Source of the DNA: Apopatocola sp963628785
Lineage (GTDB): Bacteria; Bacillota; Clostridia; Oscillospirales; Oscillospiraceae
Reading direction: 5' to 3'
NCBI GenBank assembly: GCA_963628785.1
Contig: CAVGGQ010000104.1
Span: 1 to 5,320, forward strand
Length of the DNA stretch: 5,320 nt
Below the pieces are notes generated by a model. It ran no database searches. It was not told the origin of the DNA and saw only the letters and a program-made list of their open reading frames with translations. Of this stretch, positions 5,286 through 5,320 are shown piece by piece (the first letter of the stretch is position 1; each line of letters starts with the position of its first letter). Both the position numbers and the translations under genes were made by a program.

Positions 5286-5320
5286 CGCCGCCCTCCCGAA
5301 TCCGATCCGGGAGGGCGGCG
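5286..5320 (+). terminator. GC-rich hairpin after lepA, probable terminator
   Basis: CGCCGCCCTCCCG (5286-5298) pairs perfectly over 13 bp with CGGGAGGGCGGCG (5308-5320) around a 9-base loop, 19 bases after the lepA stop. The window ends on the last base of the stem, so the U-tract that would confirm an intrinsic terminator cannot be seen. Position and strength make a terminator the best reading. Confidence 0.75.

Noticed and set aside
1..5320. Search for CRISPR arrays, insertion-sequence ends, tRNAs, toxin-antitoxin or defence genes
   Set aside because: No regularly spaced repeats, transposase motifs, tRNA-like cloverleaf or defence-protein motifs were seen. The XRE regulator has no partner toxin; its neighbour is lepA.

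Overview
The window looks like ordinary chromosome of a GC-rich member of the Bacillota, probably a Clostridia-type anaerobe. The evidence is strong AGGAGG-type ribosome binding sites, sigma-A-like promoters in AT-rich spacers between GC-rich genes, a single-aptamer glycine riboswitch ahead of an amino-acid:sodium symporter, and a stand-alone phosphate acetyltransferase. The exact genus cannot be read from the sequence. There is no phage, transposon, CRISPR, tRNA or rRNA signal, and no new multi-gene system. The most interesting material is RNA-level control in the spaces between genes.

Layout from left to right. Positions 1-192 hold no gene but four consecutive stem-loops downstream of pta, and probably half of a terminator at the left edge. 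Positions 193-1191 (minus strand) encode phosphate acetyltransferase (pta). Positions 1192-1323 carry a pta promoter followed, unusually, by a terminator-like hairpin before the ribosome binding site. Positions 1324-2706 (minus) encode an AGCS-family sodium:alanine/glycine symporter. Its leader (about 2707-2935) contains a 5' hairpin, a glycine riboswitch aptamer and an intrinsic terminator whose U-tract lies next to the ribosome binding site; a promoter lies at 2941-2969. An AT-rich divergent region follows. On the plus strand, a promoter at 3085-3114 drives a small XRE-type helix-turn-helix regulator (3155-3451), which is followed after 9 bases by lepA (3461-5266), the translational GTPase EF4. 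The window ends exactly on a 13-bp GC-rich hairpin that probably terminates lepA.

How the parts fit. The left half is a minus-strand pair: glycine-controlled uptake, then Pta, which interconverts acetyl phosphate and acetyl-CoA. If this organism reduces glycine by the Stickland route, which yields acetyl phosphate, the pairing makes metabolic sense; that is inference. No clear terminator separates the symporter stop codon from the pta promoter, so the hairpin in the pta leader may end symporter read-through, attenuate pta, or both. The right half is a two-gene regulator-lepA operon transcribed away from the symporter.
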